A stretch of 64,000 bases of DNA from Vulcanimicrobium sp035943995 (GCA_035943995.1 DASZBS010000002.1:1-64000); one strand, 5' to 3'. Counted from the stretch's first letter, positions 35,176-44,163 are shown. A program made the numbers and translations. Notes: generated from the letters alone by a model not told the origin.

Positions 35176-35552
35176 CCGACCTCTTCCTCGCGGTCGATCC
35201 GGATCTTGAAACAGCTCCGTTTCAGCAGATCGTCGATCAGCTCCGTGGTTTCATCGAACGCGGCGAGCTTCGGCCGGGCGATTCACTGCCCACGGTTCGG
35301 CAACTCGCGGGCGATCTCGGCGTTGCACCAAACACGGTCGCGCGCGCCTATGCGGAACTGCAGCGCGATGGCTGGCTCGCCAGCGAAGGCCGCCGCGGAA
35401 CGCACGTCGCGCCGCGGACGCCGGCAACGGACAAGCGCGCCCGTGCGAGAGCCTTACGCGACGCGATCGCTCAATTCTTGACGACGCTTGCGCATCGCGG
35501 CTATTCCGAGGACGAGGTTGCCGGTGCGCTGCAACATTTCGTAAAGTCGTAG
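35172..35552 (+). CDS. GntR-family regulator, YtrA subfamily
   Basis: The protein is 126 residues. The winged HTH is PFQQIVDQLRGFIERGELRPGDSLPTVRQLAGDLGVAPNTVARAYAELQRDGWLASEGRRGTHVA. Only a short helical tail follows instead of a ligand-binding domain, the hallmark of the YtrA subfamily. The GTG start at 35172 overlaps the upstream TGA. It probably represses its own operon through the palindrome at 34417-34437. Confidence 0.88.
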   Translation: MTDLFLAVDPDLETAPFQQIVDQLRGFIERGELRPGDSLPTVRQLAGDLGVAPNTVARAYAELQRDGWLASEGRRGTHVAPRTPATDKRARARALRDAIAQFLTTLAHRGYSEDEVAGALQHFVKS

Positions 35553-35621
35553 CAAGCGCTGCCGGTCGTCCCCGCGGATCGCACGAAGACCGATAAATCG
35601 TCTCTGCACGGATTGCGAGCG

Positions 35622-36008
35622 ATGTCGTACGCTCGCACGACGATCATGGACGGATTCGAGCTAGCCGCCATCGCGGCGCCGGCATCGCAAGAACCGGCGC
35701 GGCTCGTCGTCGCACCGCCGCTTCCGGACGCGCTCGCTCGCGGCCTCGCGGTCATTCAGTACCGCGTCGAGAACCTTCGCATCGTTCCGGTCTTCGGCCC
35801 GGCCGCACTAGGCGTGGTCCCGCGGATCGGCCATCTGCACATCACCGTCGACAGCGCACCGTGGCACTGGGTGGACGCGAGCGGCGAACCGCTGATCATC
35901 CAGGGCCTGGCTCCTGGACCGCATCACGTGCTGGTCGAGCTCGCGGATCCGACACACCGGGTGATCGACGCCAAGACGGTCGCCTTCGAAATTCCGCAAC
36001 GGCGTTAA
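35622..36008 (+). CDS. DUF6130-family protein
   Basis: The protein is about 128 residues and contains LARGLAVIQYRVENLRIVPVFGPAALGVVPRIGHLHITVDSAPWHWVDASGEPLIIQGLAPGPHHVLVELADPTHRVID, a conserved beta-sandwich-like domain of DUF6130. Function is unknown. Such genes often accompany hydrolases and oxidative-stress genes. The start could be TTG 35613, ATG 35622 or ATG 35646. It lies 33 nt upstream of the haloperoxidase-like hydrolase and may be in its operon. Confidence 0.72.
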   Translation: MSYARTTIMDGFELAAIAAPASQEPARLVVAPPLPDALARGLAVIQYRVENLRIVPVFGPAALGVVPRIGHLHITVDSAPWHWVDASGEPLIIQGLAPGPHHVLVELADPTHRVIDAKTVAFEIPQRR

Positions 36009-36041
36009 TCGCCGACAGATCGTCCCTTCACAGGAGCCATC

Positions 36042-36890
36042 ATGAGCACGATCACGACCAAAGACGGAACGCAGATTTACTATAAGGATTGGGGATCCGG
36101 TCAGCCCGTCGTCTTCAGTCACGGCTGGCCGCTGACGGCCGACGCGTGGGAAGACCAGATGTTCTTCTTGTCGTCGCGCGGTTACCGGTGCATCGCACAC
36201 GACCGGCGCGGCCACGGGCGGTCGAGCCAGCCCTGGAACGGCAACGACATGGACACCTATGCCGACGACCTCGCGGAGCTCGTCCATGCGCTGGATCTCA
36301 AAGACGCCATCCATGTCGGTCACTCCACCGGTGGCGGCGAGGTCACGCGCTACATCGGCCGCCACGGCACGTCGCGCGTGGCCGGCGCCGTGCTCGTCAG
36401 CGCGATCCCGCCGCTGATGCTGCAAACGGCCGCCAACCCGGCGGGGTTGCCGATTTCGGCATTCGACGACTTGCGCGCCAACGTCCTCAAGGATCGCGCC
36501 CAGTTCTGGATGGAATTGAGCGCGCCGTTCTACGGTGCCAACCGCGCAGGCTCCAACGTGTCGCAAGGCCTGCGCGACTACTTCGTCTTGCAGAGCCTGA
36601 TGGCGGGCTTCCCGGCCTCGTACTTCTGCATCAAGGTCTTCTCCGAAACCGATCTGACGGAGGATCTTCGCAAGTTCGACGTTCCAACGTTGATCGTGCA
36701 CGGGTCCGACGACCAGATCGTGCCGATCGTCGCCTCGGCGATGCTCTCGTCGAAAATCGTGCGCGGCGCGACGCTGAAAGTCTACGACGGAGCCCCGCAC
36801 GGTCTGCCGTCGACGCTGAAGGACCGGCTCAACGCCGACCTCTTCGAGTTCGTCGGGTCCCTGCGCGCGACGACTGCTACGGCGCGGTAG
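36042..36890 (+). CDS. Alpha/beta hydrolase of the non-haem haloperoxidase (perhydrolase) type
   Basis: This 282-residue hydrolase carries the family features TTKDGTQIYYKDWGSGQPVVFSHGWPLTADAWEDQM, DRRGHGRSSQPW, the nucleophile elbow GHSTGGGE, the acid Asp in HGSDDQIVP and the His in GAPHGLP. These cofactor-free chloroperoxidase/esterase enzymes hydrolyse esters and form peracids. The GGAG about 6 nt upstream supports the ATG at 36042. Confidence 0.9.
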   Translation: MSTITTKDGTQIYYKDWGSGQPVVFSHGWPLTADAWEDQMFFLSSRGYRCIAHDRRGHGRSSQPWNGNDMDTYADDLAELVHALDLKDAIHVGHSTGGGEVTRYIGRHGTSRVAGAVLVSAIPPLMLQTAANPAGLPISAFDDLRANVLKDRAQFWMELSAPFYGANRAGSNVSQGLRDYFVLQSLMAGFPASYFCIKVFSETDLTEDLRKFDVPTLIVHGSDDQIVPIVASAMLSSKIVRGATLKVYDGAPHGLPSTLKDRLNADLFEFVGSLRATTATAR

Positions 36891-36896
36891 AACGCC

Positions 36897-37694
36897 GTGC
36901 ATAACGTGCCTTTCGGCGTGCTGCTCGCCGCCGCGCTCGTAACCACCGCGACCGTGACGGCGAGCGCGCAAACCGCGCCGGTTTCCGGCGATAAGCCGAC
37001 CATCATTTTGGTTCACGGTGCTTTCGCCGAAAGCTCGAGCTGGAATCCGGTGATCAGCAAGCTGCTCCAAGACGGGTACAAGGTCATCGCCGTCGCGATC
37101 CCGCTGCGGGGCGTGAAGTCGGACGCCGCCTATCTTTCGTCCCTCATGGGCTCCGTGCCGGGCCCGATCGTCCTCGTGGGACATTCCTACGGAGGCGAAG
37201 TCATCTCCGGCGCGTCCGATCCGTCGGGAAAAGTGCGGGCGCTCGTCTATGTGTCCGGCGTGGCGCCGGAGATCGGCGAAAGCGCGACGATGATCGTCGG
37301 GCGCTTTCCGGGCAGCACGCTCGGTCCCACGCTGGCTCCGCCCGTGCCGCTGCCGGGCGGCGGGAACGACCTCTACATCCTGCAGGAGAAATTCCACGCC
37401 CAGTTCGCCGCCGATCTCTCGGCAAGCGATGCAGCCAAGATGGCGGTGACGCAGCGCCCGATCACCGAGGCCGCCTTCAACGAGCTTGCCGTCACCGCCG
37501 CATGGAAGACGGTACCGTCCTGGTTCATCTACGGCTCGCTCGACAAAAACATCCCGCCCGCCGCCCACAGCTTCATGGCGCAGCGCGCGCATGCGAAGGA
37601 AACAATCGAGATTCAGGGTTCGTCGCACGTCGTGATGCTCTCCCACCCCAACGACGTGGTCGGCCTCATCGAGCGCGCAGCGCGCGCGAGGTGA
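36897..37694 (+). CDS. Secreted alpha/beta hydrolase
   Basis: The protein is 265 residues with a signal peptide (VPFGVLLAAALVTTATVTASAQ). The domain starts IILVHGAFAESSSWNPVISKLLQDGYKVIAVAIPLRG, with the nucleophile in VGHSYGGEV and C-terminal ETIEIQGSSHVVMLSHP (His). It resembles hydrolases related to EstC/salicylate esterase-like enzymes. The GTG start is at 36897, 6 nt after the preceding hydrolase, so the two are co-transcribed. It probably acts in the periplasm. Confidence 0.85.
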   Translation: MHNVPFGVLLAAALVTTATVTASAQTAPVSGDKPTIILVHGAFAESSSWNPVISKLLQDGYKVIAVAIPLRGVKSDAAYLSSLMGSVPGPIVLVGHSYGGEVISGASDPSGKVRALVYVSGVAPEIGESATMIVGRFPGSTLGPTLAPPVPLPGGGNDLYILQEKFHAQFAADLSASDAAKMAVTQRPITEAAFNELAVTAAWKTVPSWFIYGSLDKNIPPAAHSFMAQRAHAKETIEIQGSSHVVMLSHPNDVVGLIERAARAR

Positions 37695-37724
37695 TCTCTC
37701 CCGCGCGCACGGAGCGGCGCCGCG

Positions 37725-38111
37725 CTATCGCGACATACTGCGGTAACGACTAGGCGTCGCTCCGACGTGGCGGGCGAACTGCCTCGTAAAATAGCAGACG
37801 TCGTTGAACCCGACGTTTCCGCATATCTCGCTTACGGCAGCGGTACTCTCACGCAGTAGCCGCTGCGCTTCGGCGATCCGGCGTTGGATGATCCAAGCCG
37901 TGACCGGTACCCCGAACCGTTTCCGGAAGATGAAGGTAAGGTACGCCGGCGAGTAGCCCATTGCGGCGGCAACGTCGCGGAGTGAGATCTGCGACGCGTA
38001 GTTCACCTCGACGTACTCGACGATCAGCGAAATCGTGCCACGCTCGATCGCGTCGTTGCGGGGCCGGTTTCGTTTGCTGCGACCGCAATCGTCCCGACTC
38101 TGCTGGTCCAC
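37725..38111 (-). CDS. AraC-family transcriptional regulator (DNA-binding domain only)
   Basis: The protein is about 128 residues, consisting mainly of the two-HTH AraC domain: ISLRDVAAAMGYSPAYLTFIFRKRFGVPVTAWIIQRRIAEAQRLLRESTAAVSEICGNVGFNDVCYFTRQFARHVGATPSRYR. No sensor domain is present. The GTG at 38111 is chosen because GGAG lies 8 nt upstream; a TTG at 38177 would extend it, but its TTGACA looks more like a -35 box. Convergent with the hydrolase operon and divergent from the HTH pair. Confidence 0.82.
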   Translation of the reverse strand: MDQQSRDDCGRSKRNRPRNDAIERGTISLIVEYVEVNYASQISLRDVAAAMGYSPAYLTFIFRKRFGVPVTAWIIQRRIAEAQRLLRESTAAVSEICGNVGFNDVCYFTRQFARHVGATPSRYRSMSR

Positions 38112-38236
38112 GGTGAGTCTCCGCAGGTTCTTGCTTGGGGGGAGATAATAACCGATCTCCCAGGCCGAGTCTGTCAAGCACGAGTTCCGGTCCGGGATCG
38201 GACCTCGCTCGCCCGGGTGGCAGTAGGGCGAATGAG

Positions 38237-39118
38237 ATGGATGAGCAGGATCCGCCGACCGGCCGCAAGCGGCTAAGCAGCCTCCTCAGAACCTGTCGAT
38301 CGCGCATCGATGCCGAAGCTCGCATGCTGGGTGCCGTTCCGCGAGATTCGCACCGTTACGGTAAGCGGGTCACCCAGGACGAGCTCGCCGAAGCGATCGG
38401 GATAAGCCGTCAGTGGTACGCCGAGCTCGAACGCGGCCGTGAGGCACGGGTATCGCCGGTCGTCCTCGGCCGGCTCGCGGATACGCTCGAGATGAGTACG
38501 GTCGAGCGCGAGGCCCTCTTCACACTCACGATTCCCGCACTAGCACACGCCGGGCTTTCGACCTATTCCGCCGACCTGATGCAGATCGGCTCGCTTCGCC
38601 CGCTGGTGAGACGCCTCTGGTCGGCGACGACGGAAGCCGAGGCCCTCGCGCTGATCCTGGAAGATTGTTCCGCGCGGTTTACCGGGATCGACCTCGCCAT
38701 GTGCGACCGCCGCATCGCAGAAGGACGGTGGGAGTTTCCGGTCATGTTCGGCGCATCCGAAGCGCGCACGCGCCTAGCCGACCTCGCCGCGAGCATCAAT
38801 GCGGACCTGTCGCCCGCCGAGCTCGACGAATGCCATCTCCACCGCGTGCTGACGCAACCGGGCGAGAGCGGTATCTTCAACATGCTGTATCCGCGGTTGA
38901 CCGTCGCTCCGCGGCTCGATCGCGAGCTGCGGAGGTGCGGTCTCGACGAAGCCACGTTCCTCGTAGCATACGTTCGAACGGCCCAAGACTACGAAGCAAT
39001 GCTAACCGTGTACAGGAACGCGCACCAACCCGCGTTCTCGGAAGCCGAGATCCTGATGTTCGGCGCGCTCGCTGGAATCGCATCACTTGCGCTCGGGGGT
39101 GCCGTCGGAACCGAATGA
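38237..39118 (+). CDS. XRE-type regulator with MmyB-like C-terminal domain (copy 1)
   Basis: The protein is 293 residues. The N-terminal HTH (RVTQDELAEAIGISRQWYAELERGREARVSPVVLGRLADTLEMS) is followed by a ligand-sensor-like region (about 100-290) with WSATTEAEALALILEDC and WEFPVMFGASEARTRLADLAASI, resembling the MmyB/PAS-like domain of HTH_31 regulators. The target is unknown. The next gene is a paralogue overlapping by ATGA. Confidence 0.72.
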   Translation: MDEQDPPTGRKRLSSLLRTCRSRIDAEARMLGAVPRDSHRYGKRVTQDELAEAIGISRQWYAELERGREARVSPVVLGRLADTLEMSTVEREALFTLTIPALAHAGLSTYSADLMQIGSLRPLVRRLWSATTEAEALALILEDCSARFTGIDLAMCDRRIAEGRWEFPVMFGASEARTRLADLAASINADLSPAELDECHLHRVLTQPGESGIFNMLYPRLTVAPRLDRELRRCGLDEATFLVAYVRTAQDYEAMLTVYRNAHQPAFSEAEILMFGALAGIASLALGGAVGTE

Positions 39119-40011
39119 GCGCCATCGAGGCGAAGACGGATCGCCGTCCTTTGAGATCGCTCTTGAGAAGCTGGAGGACACGCGTTCATCCGGAAGCGCG
39201 ATCCCTCGGCATTGTGCCGCGTGCCGAAGCTCGCATCGGAAAGGTCGTGACACAAGAGGAGATCGCCGGCGTCGTCGGCATCAGCGCCAGATGGTACGCG
39301 GCGTTCGAATCCGGTATCGCGCTCCGAACGTCGCCCGTCGTCCTGGGACGAATCGCTGAGGCACTCATGCTCGCCGACGATGAGCGCCGCCAGCTCTTCA
39401 CGCTCGCGATCCCCGAAATCATCGGAGCGTCGCTCCGGTTTCCTTTGACGCCGACATTTACGATCGCTTCATTGAAAACGGTTGTTCGCCGGCTCTGTGC
39501 GGCGACCACCGAGGATGCCGCCATGACGGTACTGGCCGAGGGCGTTGCCGAACACTTCCCACATGCCGATTTCGTCGGCGTCTTTCGGCGCTCGGCCCCA
39601 GGCCTGTGGGAGTTCCCGGTCATCGTCGGCGATCCACGGTCGTACGCGCCGCTACCCGGTATCCAGCTCGAGCTGAACGATGGCCTGAACCCTCTGCAGA
39701 TCGATGAGGCGATGCTGCACGGCGTTCTTCTCCAACCGGGGGACGTCGGAACGCGCCGTGAGCTACACCGGGATCTCACCGTCAAGCCCCGAATCGATCG
39801 CGTGTTTTCTGCAAGCGGGTTCGTCGACGCGAACTTCCTCGCCGCCCACATTCGGTCGAACCGGGGCCTTACTGCAAACCTCTTCGTCAATTGCGTACAT
39901 CAGCCCAACACGTTCGCGGAATACGATCGCATGCTGCTCGCGGCGCTCGCCGAGCTTGCCTCCGTCGCACTGTCGGACGCGCCGGAAGGCACGAGCCGGC
40001 CGCCGGCGTGA
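39115..40011 (+). CDS. XRE-type regulator with MmyB-like C-terminal domain (copy 2)
   Basis: The protein is 298 residues and parallel to the preceding gene along its length: KVVTQEEIAGVVGISARWYAAFESGIALRTSPVVLGRIAEALML, CAATTEDAAMTVLAEGVAEHF and WEFPVIVGDPRSYAPLPGIQLEL. The start ATG overlaps the stop of copy 1 (ATGA), so the two are made together and may form a heterodimer. Tandem divergent paralogues indicate an old duplication. Confidence 0.72.
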   Translation: MSAIEAKTDRRPLRSLLRSWRTRVHPEARSLGIVPRAEARIGKVVTQEEIAGVVGISARWYAAFESGIALRTSPVVLGRIAEALMLADDERRQLFTLAIPEIIGASLRFPLTPTFTIASLKTVVRRLCAATTEDAAMTVLAEGVAEHFPHADFVGVFRRSAPGLWEFPVIVGDPRSYAPLPGIQLELNDGLNPLQIDEAMLHGVLLQPGDVGTRRELHRDLTVKPRIDRVFSASGFVDANFLAAHIRSNRGLTANLFVNCVHQPNTFAEYDRMLLAALAELASVALSDAPEGTSRPPA

Positions 40012-40216
40012 TGGCGACCAGACCGACGATCATGCCATTGATCATCGACACGGCCGAGGGGTGGCCCAGCGCGAACATGTGGTCGAAGCTCGTGCGATCT
40101 TGCAGCAGCCGCGGCCCGACCATCGAGGCGGCGACGAAGCCCGACGTGGCGTTCTTCTCGGGGATCCGCGAGCCGTGTTTTACCTTCGTCGCCGCGCGCT
40201 GACGCGCCGGCCTCAA
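39995..40216 (-). pseudogene. Fragment of an ammonium transporter
   Basis: On the minus strand a short frame contains ALGHPSAVSMINGMIVGLVAITPAAG. The GLVAITPAAG segment and the preceding GxPS..G pattern are a hallmark of Amt/MEP transporters. The rest of the gene is missing on both sides, and its end overlaps the 3' end of the preceding regulator. Confidence 0.5.
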
Positions 40217-40680
40217 CCCGGCTGTTCGAGTCGCTGCTTGAGTTTCGCCAGGAGTGCTCGCAGCGTGTCGACTTCGCCGGGTTCGAAACCGTCGGTTGCG
40301 GTGTTGATGACGTGCGCCGCGTAGGACAGCAGCTGCTCGCGTAAGCCGCGTCCGCGTGCCGTGAGATAGATGTGCGTCTTGCGGCGATCTTGCTTGCTGC
40401 GCACGCGCACGACGAGATCGCGCTGCTCCATCGCGTCGATGGTCGCGACGGCGGACTGTTCGCCGATGCCGATGCGCGCACTCAGCTGGCGCTGCGTCGC
40501 GCCTTCGCGCTCCCAGAGCTCCCGCAGCACGAAGTATTGGCCCAGCGTGACGTCGTGCGGTTCGAGCTGGAGCTGGAGCTTCGCGAGGATCAGCCGCGCG
40601 CTATCCCGGATCAGGTAGCCCACGCTGCGTTGCGGATCCGCGTCGAACGCGCTCTCCACAATCGCCTTCGTTCGCGCCAT
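40213..40680 (-). CDS. MarR-family transcriptional regulator
   Basis: The protein is 155 residues with a typical winged HTH: LGQYFVLRELWEREGATQRQLSARIGIGEQSAVATIDAMEQRDLVVRVRSKQDRRKTHIYLTARGRGLREQLL. MarR proteins commonly control aromatic catabolism and bind phenolic or carboxylate ligands. It is the last gene of the second liv operon, 2 nt after livF. It may regulate that operon and the divergent phthalate-type genes. Confidence 0.9.
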   Translation of the reverse strand: MARTKAIVESAFDADPQRSVGYLIRDSARLILAKLQLQLEPHDVTLGQYFVLRELWEREGATQRQLSARIGIGEQSAVATIDAMEQRDLVVRVRSKQDRRKTHIYLTARGRGLREQLLSYAAHVINTATDGFEPGEVDTLRALLAKLKQRLEQPG

Positions 40681-40682
40681 GG

Positions 40683-41489
40683 CTAACCGCTCACCGGAGC
40701 GCCGAGGATCGCCGTGAGTCGCTCGCTCAGCGCGACGGAACGCGCATCGGCGCCGCGACCCGCATGGGGCTCGCCGATCCCGAGATAGCGCTCGACGATC
40801 TCGGGCGAACCGAGGAGTTCCCGTCCGGTGCCTTGCGCGACGATGCAGCCGTTTTCCAGGACGTAACCGCGGTCCCCGATCGCGAGCGCCATGCGCGCGT
40901 TCTGCTCTGCGATCAGCACCGTCACGCCGAGGCTGCGCACGTCGCGAACGATCGCGAAGATCTGGTCGACGAGCGCGGGCGCGAGCCCGAGCGACGGCTC
41001 GTCGAGCAACAGCAGCCGCGGCTTCGCCATGAGCCCGCGCCCGATCGCGAGCATCTGCTGCTGGCCACCGGAGAGCTCCGCGGCCGGCCGGGCGAGCCGG
41101 TCGCGCAAGATCGGAAACTGCGTCAGCACGTCGTCCATCAGCCGGTCGATCTCGCGCGCGCCGGCACGGTGCCGCAGCGCGTACGCGCCGAGGCGCAAGT
41201 TCTCGCCCACGGTCAAACTGCCGAAGACGTCGCGCCCCTCGGGCACGTGGGCGATCCCGCGCGCGACCCGCACCGACGGAGCGACGCCCGCGAGCGGTGC
41301 CCCGTCGAACGCGATCTCCCCGCCGGTGACGCGCACGAGCCCTGAGATCGCTTTGAGCAGCGTCGTCTTTCCCGCACCGTTCGCGCCCACGAGCGCGACC
41401 GTTTCGCCGGCGTCGACGTGCAAGGTCAGCCCGCGCAGCGCGTTCGCCGCGCCGTATGCCGCCGAAACGTCGCGCAGCGAAAGCATCAT
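40683..41489 (-). CDS. livF: LivF-type ABC transporter ATPase (second cluster)
   Basis: The protein is 268 residues: Walker A GANGAGKTT, the signature LSGGQQQMLAIGRGLM, Walker B LLLLDEPSLGLAP, and IAEQN in the switch region typical of LivF. The N-terminal MMLSLRDVSAAYG follows the ATG at 41489, whose sequence overlaps the livG stop. It belongs to the second Liv-type importer. Confidence 0.92.
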   Translation of the reverse strand: MMLSLRDVSAAYGAANALRGLTLHVDAGETVALVGANGAGKTTLLKAISGLVRVTGGEIAFDGAPLAGVAPSVRVARGIAHVPEGRDVFGSLTVGENLRLGAYALRHRAGAREIDRLMDDVLTQFPILRDRLARPAAELSGGQQQMLAIGRGLMAKPRLLLLDEPSLGLAPALVDQIFAIVRDVRSLGVTVLIAEQNARMALAIGDRGYVLENGCIVAQGTGRELLGSPEIVERYLGIGEPHAGRGADARSVALSERLTAILGAPVSG

Positions 41490-42271
41490 CGCGGCACCAC
41501 CGTTCCCGCGCGCCCGACGTATGCTTCGACGACCGCCGCGTCGGCCTGAATGTCGGCAGGCGATCCGCTCGCGATCAGCGTGCCGGCGTCGAGCACGAGC
41601 ACGCGATCCGCGATGCCCATCACGAGCGACATGTTGTGCTCCACGACGAACACGGTCGTCCCGGAGCGATGGATCGCAACCAGCAGCCGCGCCAGCTCCC
41701 CGGTCTCCGCCTCGTTCAGCCCGGCAGCGGGCTCGTCGAGAAGCAGCAGCCGCGGGCGCGCGATCAGCGCTCGCGCGAGCTCGACGATCTTTTGCGTACC
41801 GAGCGCCAGCGAGATCGCCGGACGGTCGCGAAGCGCGGCTATTCCCAACGCGTCGAGCAGAGCGTCGGCGCGTTCGGTCAGCGCGCGCTCCTCGCGCGCC
41901 GCGCGCCGTGCGCACACCGCATGTTCCCAGGCGGGTACGCGCGCCGTCATATGGGCGCCCGTCAAAACGTTCTCGAGCACGGTCATGCCGGGAAACACGC
42001 GCGCCGTTTGGAACGTGCGCACGAGCCCGAGCCGCGCGATCGCGTCGGACCGCATGTTCTCGAGCGGCGTGCCGTAAAACGCGATCGTTCCGGTATCGGC
42101 CCGATAGAGGTTCGTGAACAAGTTGAACAGCGTGCTCTTCCCCGCGCCGTTGGGCCCGATCAGCGCGGTGAGCGTTCCAGCCGGGACGTCGAGCGACACG
42201 TTGCGGATCGCGTGCACGCCGCCGAACGATTTGTCGACGTCGCGCGCGGAGAGCGCGAGCGCGCCGCTCAT
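41486..42271 (-). CDS. livG: LivG-type ABC transporter ATPase (second cluster)
   Basis: The protein is 261 residues: Walker A GPNGAGKST, VRTFQTARVFPGMTVLENV (Q-loop and LivG-type insertion), the altered signature LALGTQKIVELARALI, Walker B LLLLDEPAAGLNEAE, and switch VEHNMSLVM. The ATG at 42271 overlaps the permease stop (ATGA). Confidence 0.92.
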   Translation of the reverse strand: MSGALALSARDVDKSFGGVHAIRNVSLDVPAGTLTALIGPNGAGKSTLFNLFTNLYRADTGTIAFYGTPLENMRSDAIARLGLVRTFQTARVFPGMTVLENVLTGAHMTARVPAWEHAVCARRAAREERALTERADALLDALGIAALRDRPAISLALGTQKIVELARALIARPRLLLLDEPAAGLNEAETGELARLLVAIHRSGTTVFVVEHNMSLVMGIADRVLVLDAGTLIASGSPADIQADAAVVEAYVGRAGTVVPR

Positions 42272-44160
42272 GTCGGCTGCATGGTGCGCGGATCGTCGAT
42301 CCGGCCGCCGGCGCGGCGCGCGAGCAAAGCGGCCAGCGCGCCCAGGATCCCGGACGGCAGCAGCAGCAAACCACCGACGAGGACGAGGCCCGAGAACAGC
42401 GTCTTCACCTGGTCGAGCGCCTGCACCGACGTCGGCAGGAGCACCAGCAACAGCACGCCGAGGACCGGCCCCGCCAGCGAACCTTCGCCGCCGATCACGA
42501 GCATCGTCACGTACTCCAGCGACCGCGGCGTGCTCACCATCTCCGGCGAGAGAAACTGGAAGTAGTACGCGTACAAGCTGCCGGCGAGCGACGCGCACGC
42601 GGCGCTGATCAGGAACGCGTAGAGCTTGTAGCGCGGGACGTCGATCCCCAGCGCGAGCGCGGCGGTCTGATCGGTCCGGATCGCGCGCAGCGCGCGCCCG
42701 AAATCGGAGCGCAGCAGGTTGGCGAGCAGCACGAACACGACGATCGCGACGGCCCACACGAGGTAGTAGTTCGCGCGCGGGTCGGCAAACGTGAACGCGC
42801 CGATCGCGAAGTGCGGGATCTTCGTGAACCCGGACGGCCCGCCGGTGACGTCGCTCAGTCCGATCGCCAGCGAGTCGACGAGCAGCCCGAACGCGAGCGT
42901 TGCCAGCGCCATGTAGTGCCCGCGCAATCGCACGGTCAGCACCGCGAGCACAGCGGCGCACGCGAGCGACACGACGAGCGCGACGAGCACGCCCGCGAGT
43001 GGCGGGAACTCGAACCGCACCGTCGCGACCGCCGCGACGTAGCCGCCGATCGCGACGAACGCCGCGTGCCCGAGGCTGACTTGCCCCGCGAATCCCATCA
43101 GCACGTCGAGTCCCATGACGGCGATGAAGATGATCCCCGCGATGATGAGCGAGCTCAGGATGCCGCCGCCGGCGACGGCCGGCAGGGCCGCGATGACGAC
43201 GAGCGCGACCACCGCGGCGATCCGCGCGACGCGCGGATCGAACCGCGTCGTCAACCCGACCAGATGGCCGCCGCCGATCCGGTTGTCCTCACGGCGCGCG
43301 CCGCGTCCGAGCAGCCCGTTGGGCCGCCACACGAGCACGACGATCAACACGCCGACGGCCAGCGTCGTCGCGAAGATCGACGAAACGTACGCGGCGCCCA
43401 TCTGCTGCACCAACCCGAGGCCGAGCCCGCCCAGCAGCGCGCCGGCGAACGAGCCGAGCCCCCCGATCGCCACGGCGATGAAGCCGTACACCGTGAAGAA
43501 CCGGCCGCCGCTGAACTCCAGCGAGACGATCGGGCCGATCGCGATCCCGCTGAGCGCACCCAGCACGCACGCGGCGGTGAACGACAGCACGCGAACGCGC
43601 GCCACGTCGATCCCCATCAGCGTCGCGGCGGCCGGGTTCTCCGCGCACGCTCGCAGCGCGCGGCCGAACGCAGTCCGCTGCAGCACGTACCACAGCAGCG
43701 CGACGACGACCGCGGTGATCCCGATGTCCCAGAACGCCTGCGTCGGGATGAGAATGCTGCCGAACTTCACCGGACGGTAGCCCGAGAACGGCGGCAGCTG
43801 GTACGGCTGGCTGCCCCACACGAGCAGCGCCGCACCTTCGAACACGGTCAGCAGCCCGCTGGTGAGCATCACCATGCCGCTCGGCGGCAAGCGCCGCAAT
43901 CCCGGCGCGAGCACGGCGACCGCGAGCACGACGCCGACGAGCGCCGCGACGGCGAGCGCACCCAGCACCGCGAGCGCGGCCGGCCAGTGCAGCGTCTCCT
44001 CGAACGTGTACGTGGTCAGCCCACCGAGCACGACGAACGCGCCCTGCGCGAGGTTCACGGTCCCCGTCACGCGGAACACCAGCGCGAAGCCGATCGCCAC
44101 GAGCCCGAAGACCGATCCGACGACGATGCCGCCGATCGCGATCTCGATTGCGGCGTTCAT
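42268..44160 (-). CDS. Fused LivH-LivM permease
   Basis: This 630-residue protein fuses two permeases that are separate in the first liv cluster. Residues 1-about 290 are LivH-like (GGIVVGSVFGLVAIGFALVFRVTGTVNLAQGAF; IGGLGSFAGALLGGLGLGLV; WRPNGLLGRG). Residues about 320-630 are LivM-like (GFAGQVSLGHAAFVAIGGYV; LRAIRTDQTAALALGIDVPRYKL; VIGGEGSLAGPVLG). It should form the whole membrane channel as one chain. Confidence 0.9.
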   Translation of the reverse strand: MNAAIEIAIGGIVVGSVFGLVAIGFALVFRVTGTVNLAQGAFVVLGGLTTYTFEETLHWPAALAVLGALAVAALVGVVLAVAVLAPGLRRLPPSGMVMLTSGLLTVFEGAALLVWGSQPYQLPPFSGYRPVKFGSILIPTQAFWDIGITAVVVALLWYVLQRTAFGRALRACAENPAAATLMGIDVARVRVLSFTAACVLGALSGIAIGPIVSLEFSGGRFFTVYGFIAVAIGGLGSFAGALLGGLGLGLVQQMGAAYVSSIFATTLAVGVLIVVLVWRPNGLLGRGARREDNRIGGGHLVGLTTRFDPRVARIAAVVALVVIAALPAVAGGGILSSLIIAGIIFIAVMGLDVLMGFAGQVSLGHAAFVAIGGYVAAVATVRFEFPPLAGVLVALVVSLACAAVLAVLTVRLRGHYMALATLAFGLLVDSLAIGLSDVTGGPSGFTKIPHFAIGAFTFADPRANYYLVWAVAIVVFVLLANLLRSDFGRALRAIRTDQTAALALGIDVPRYKLYAFLISAACASLAGSLYAYYFQFLSPEMVSTPRSLEYVTMLVIGGEGSLAGPVLGVLLLVLLPTSVQALDQVKTLFSGLVLVGGLLLLPSGILGALAALLARRAGGRIDDPRTMQPT

Positions 44161-44163
44161 CGC

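Noticed and set aside
38145..38177. TTGACA/TATTAT promoter for the AraC gene
   Set aside because: The spacer would be 21 bp, too long for an ordinary sigma-70 promoter, so it was left out as a feature.
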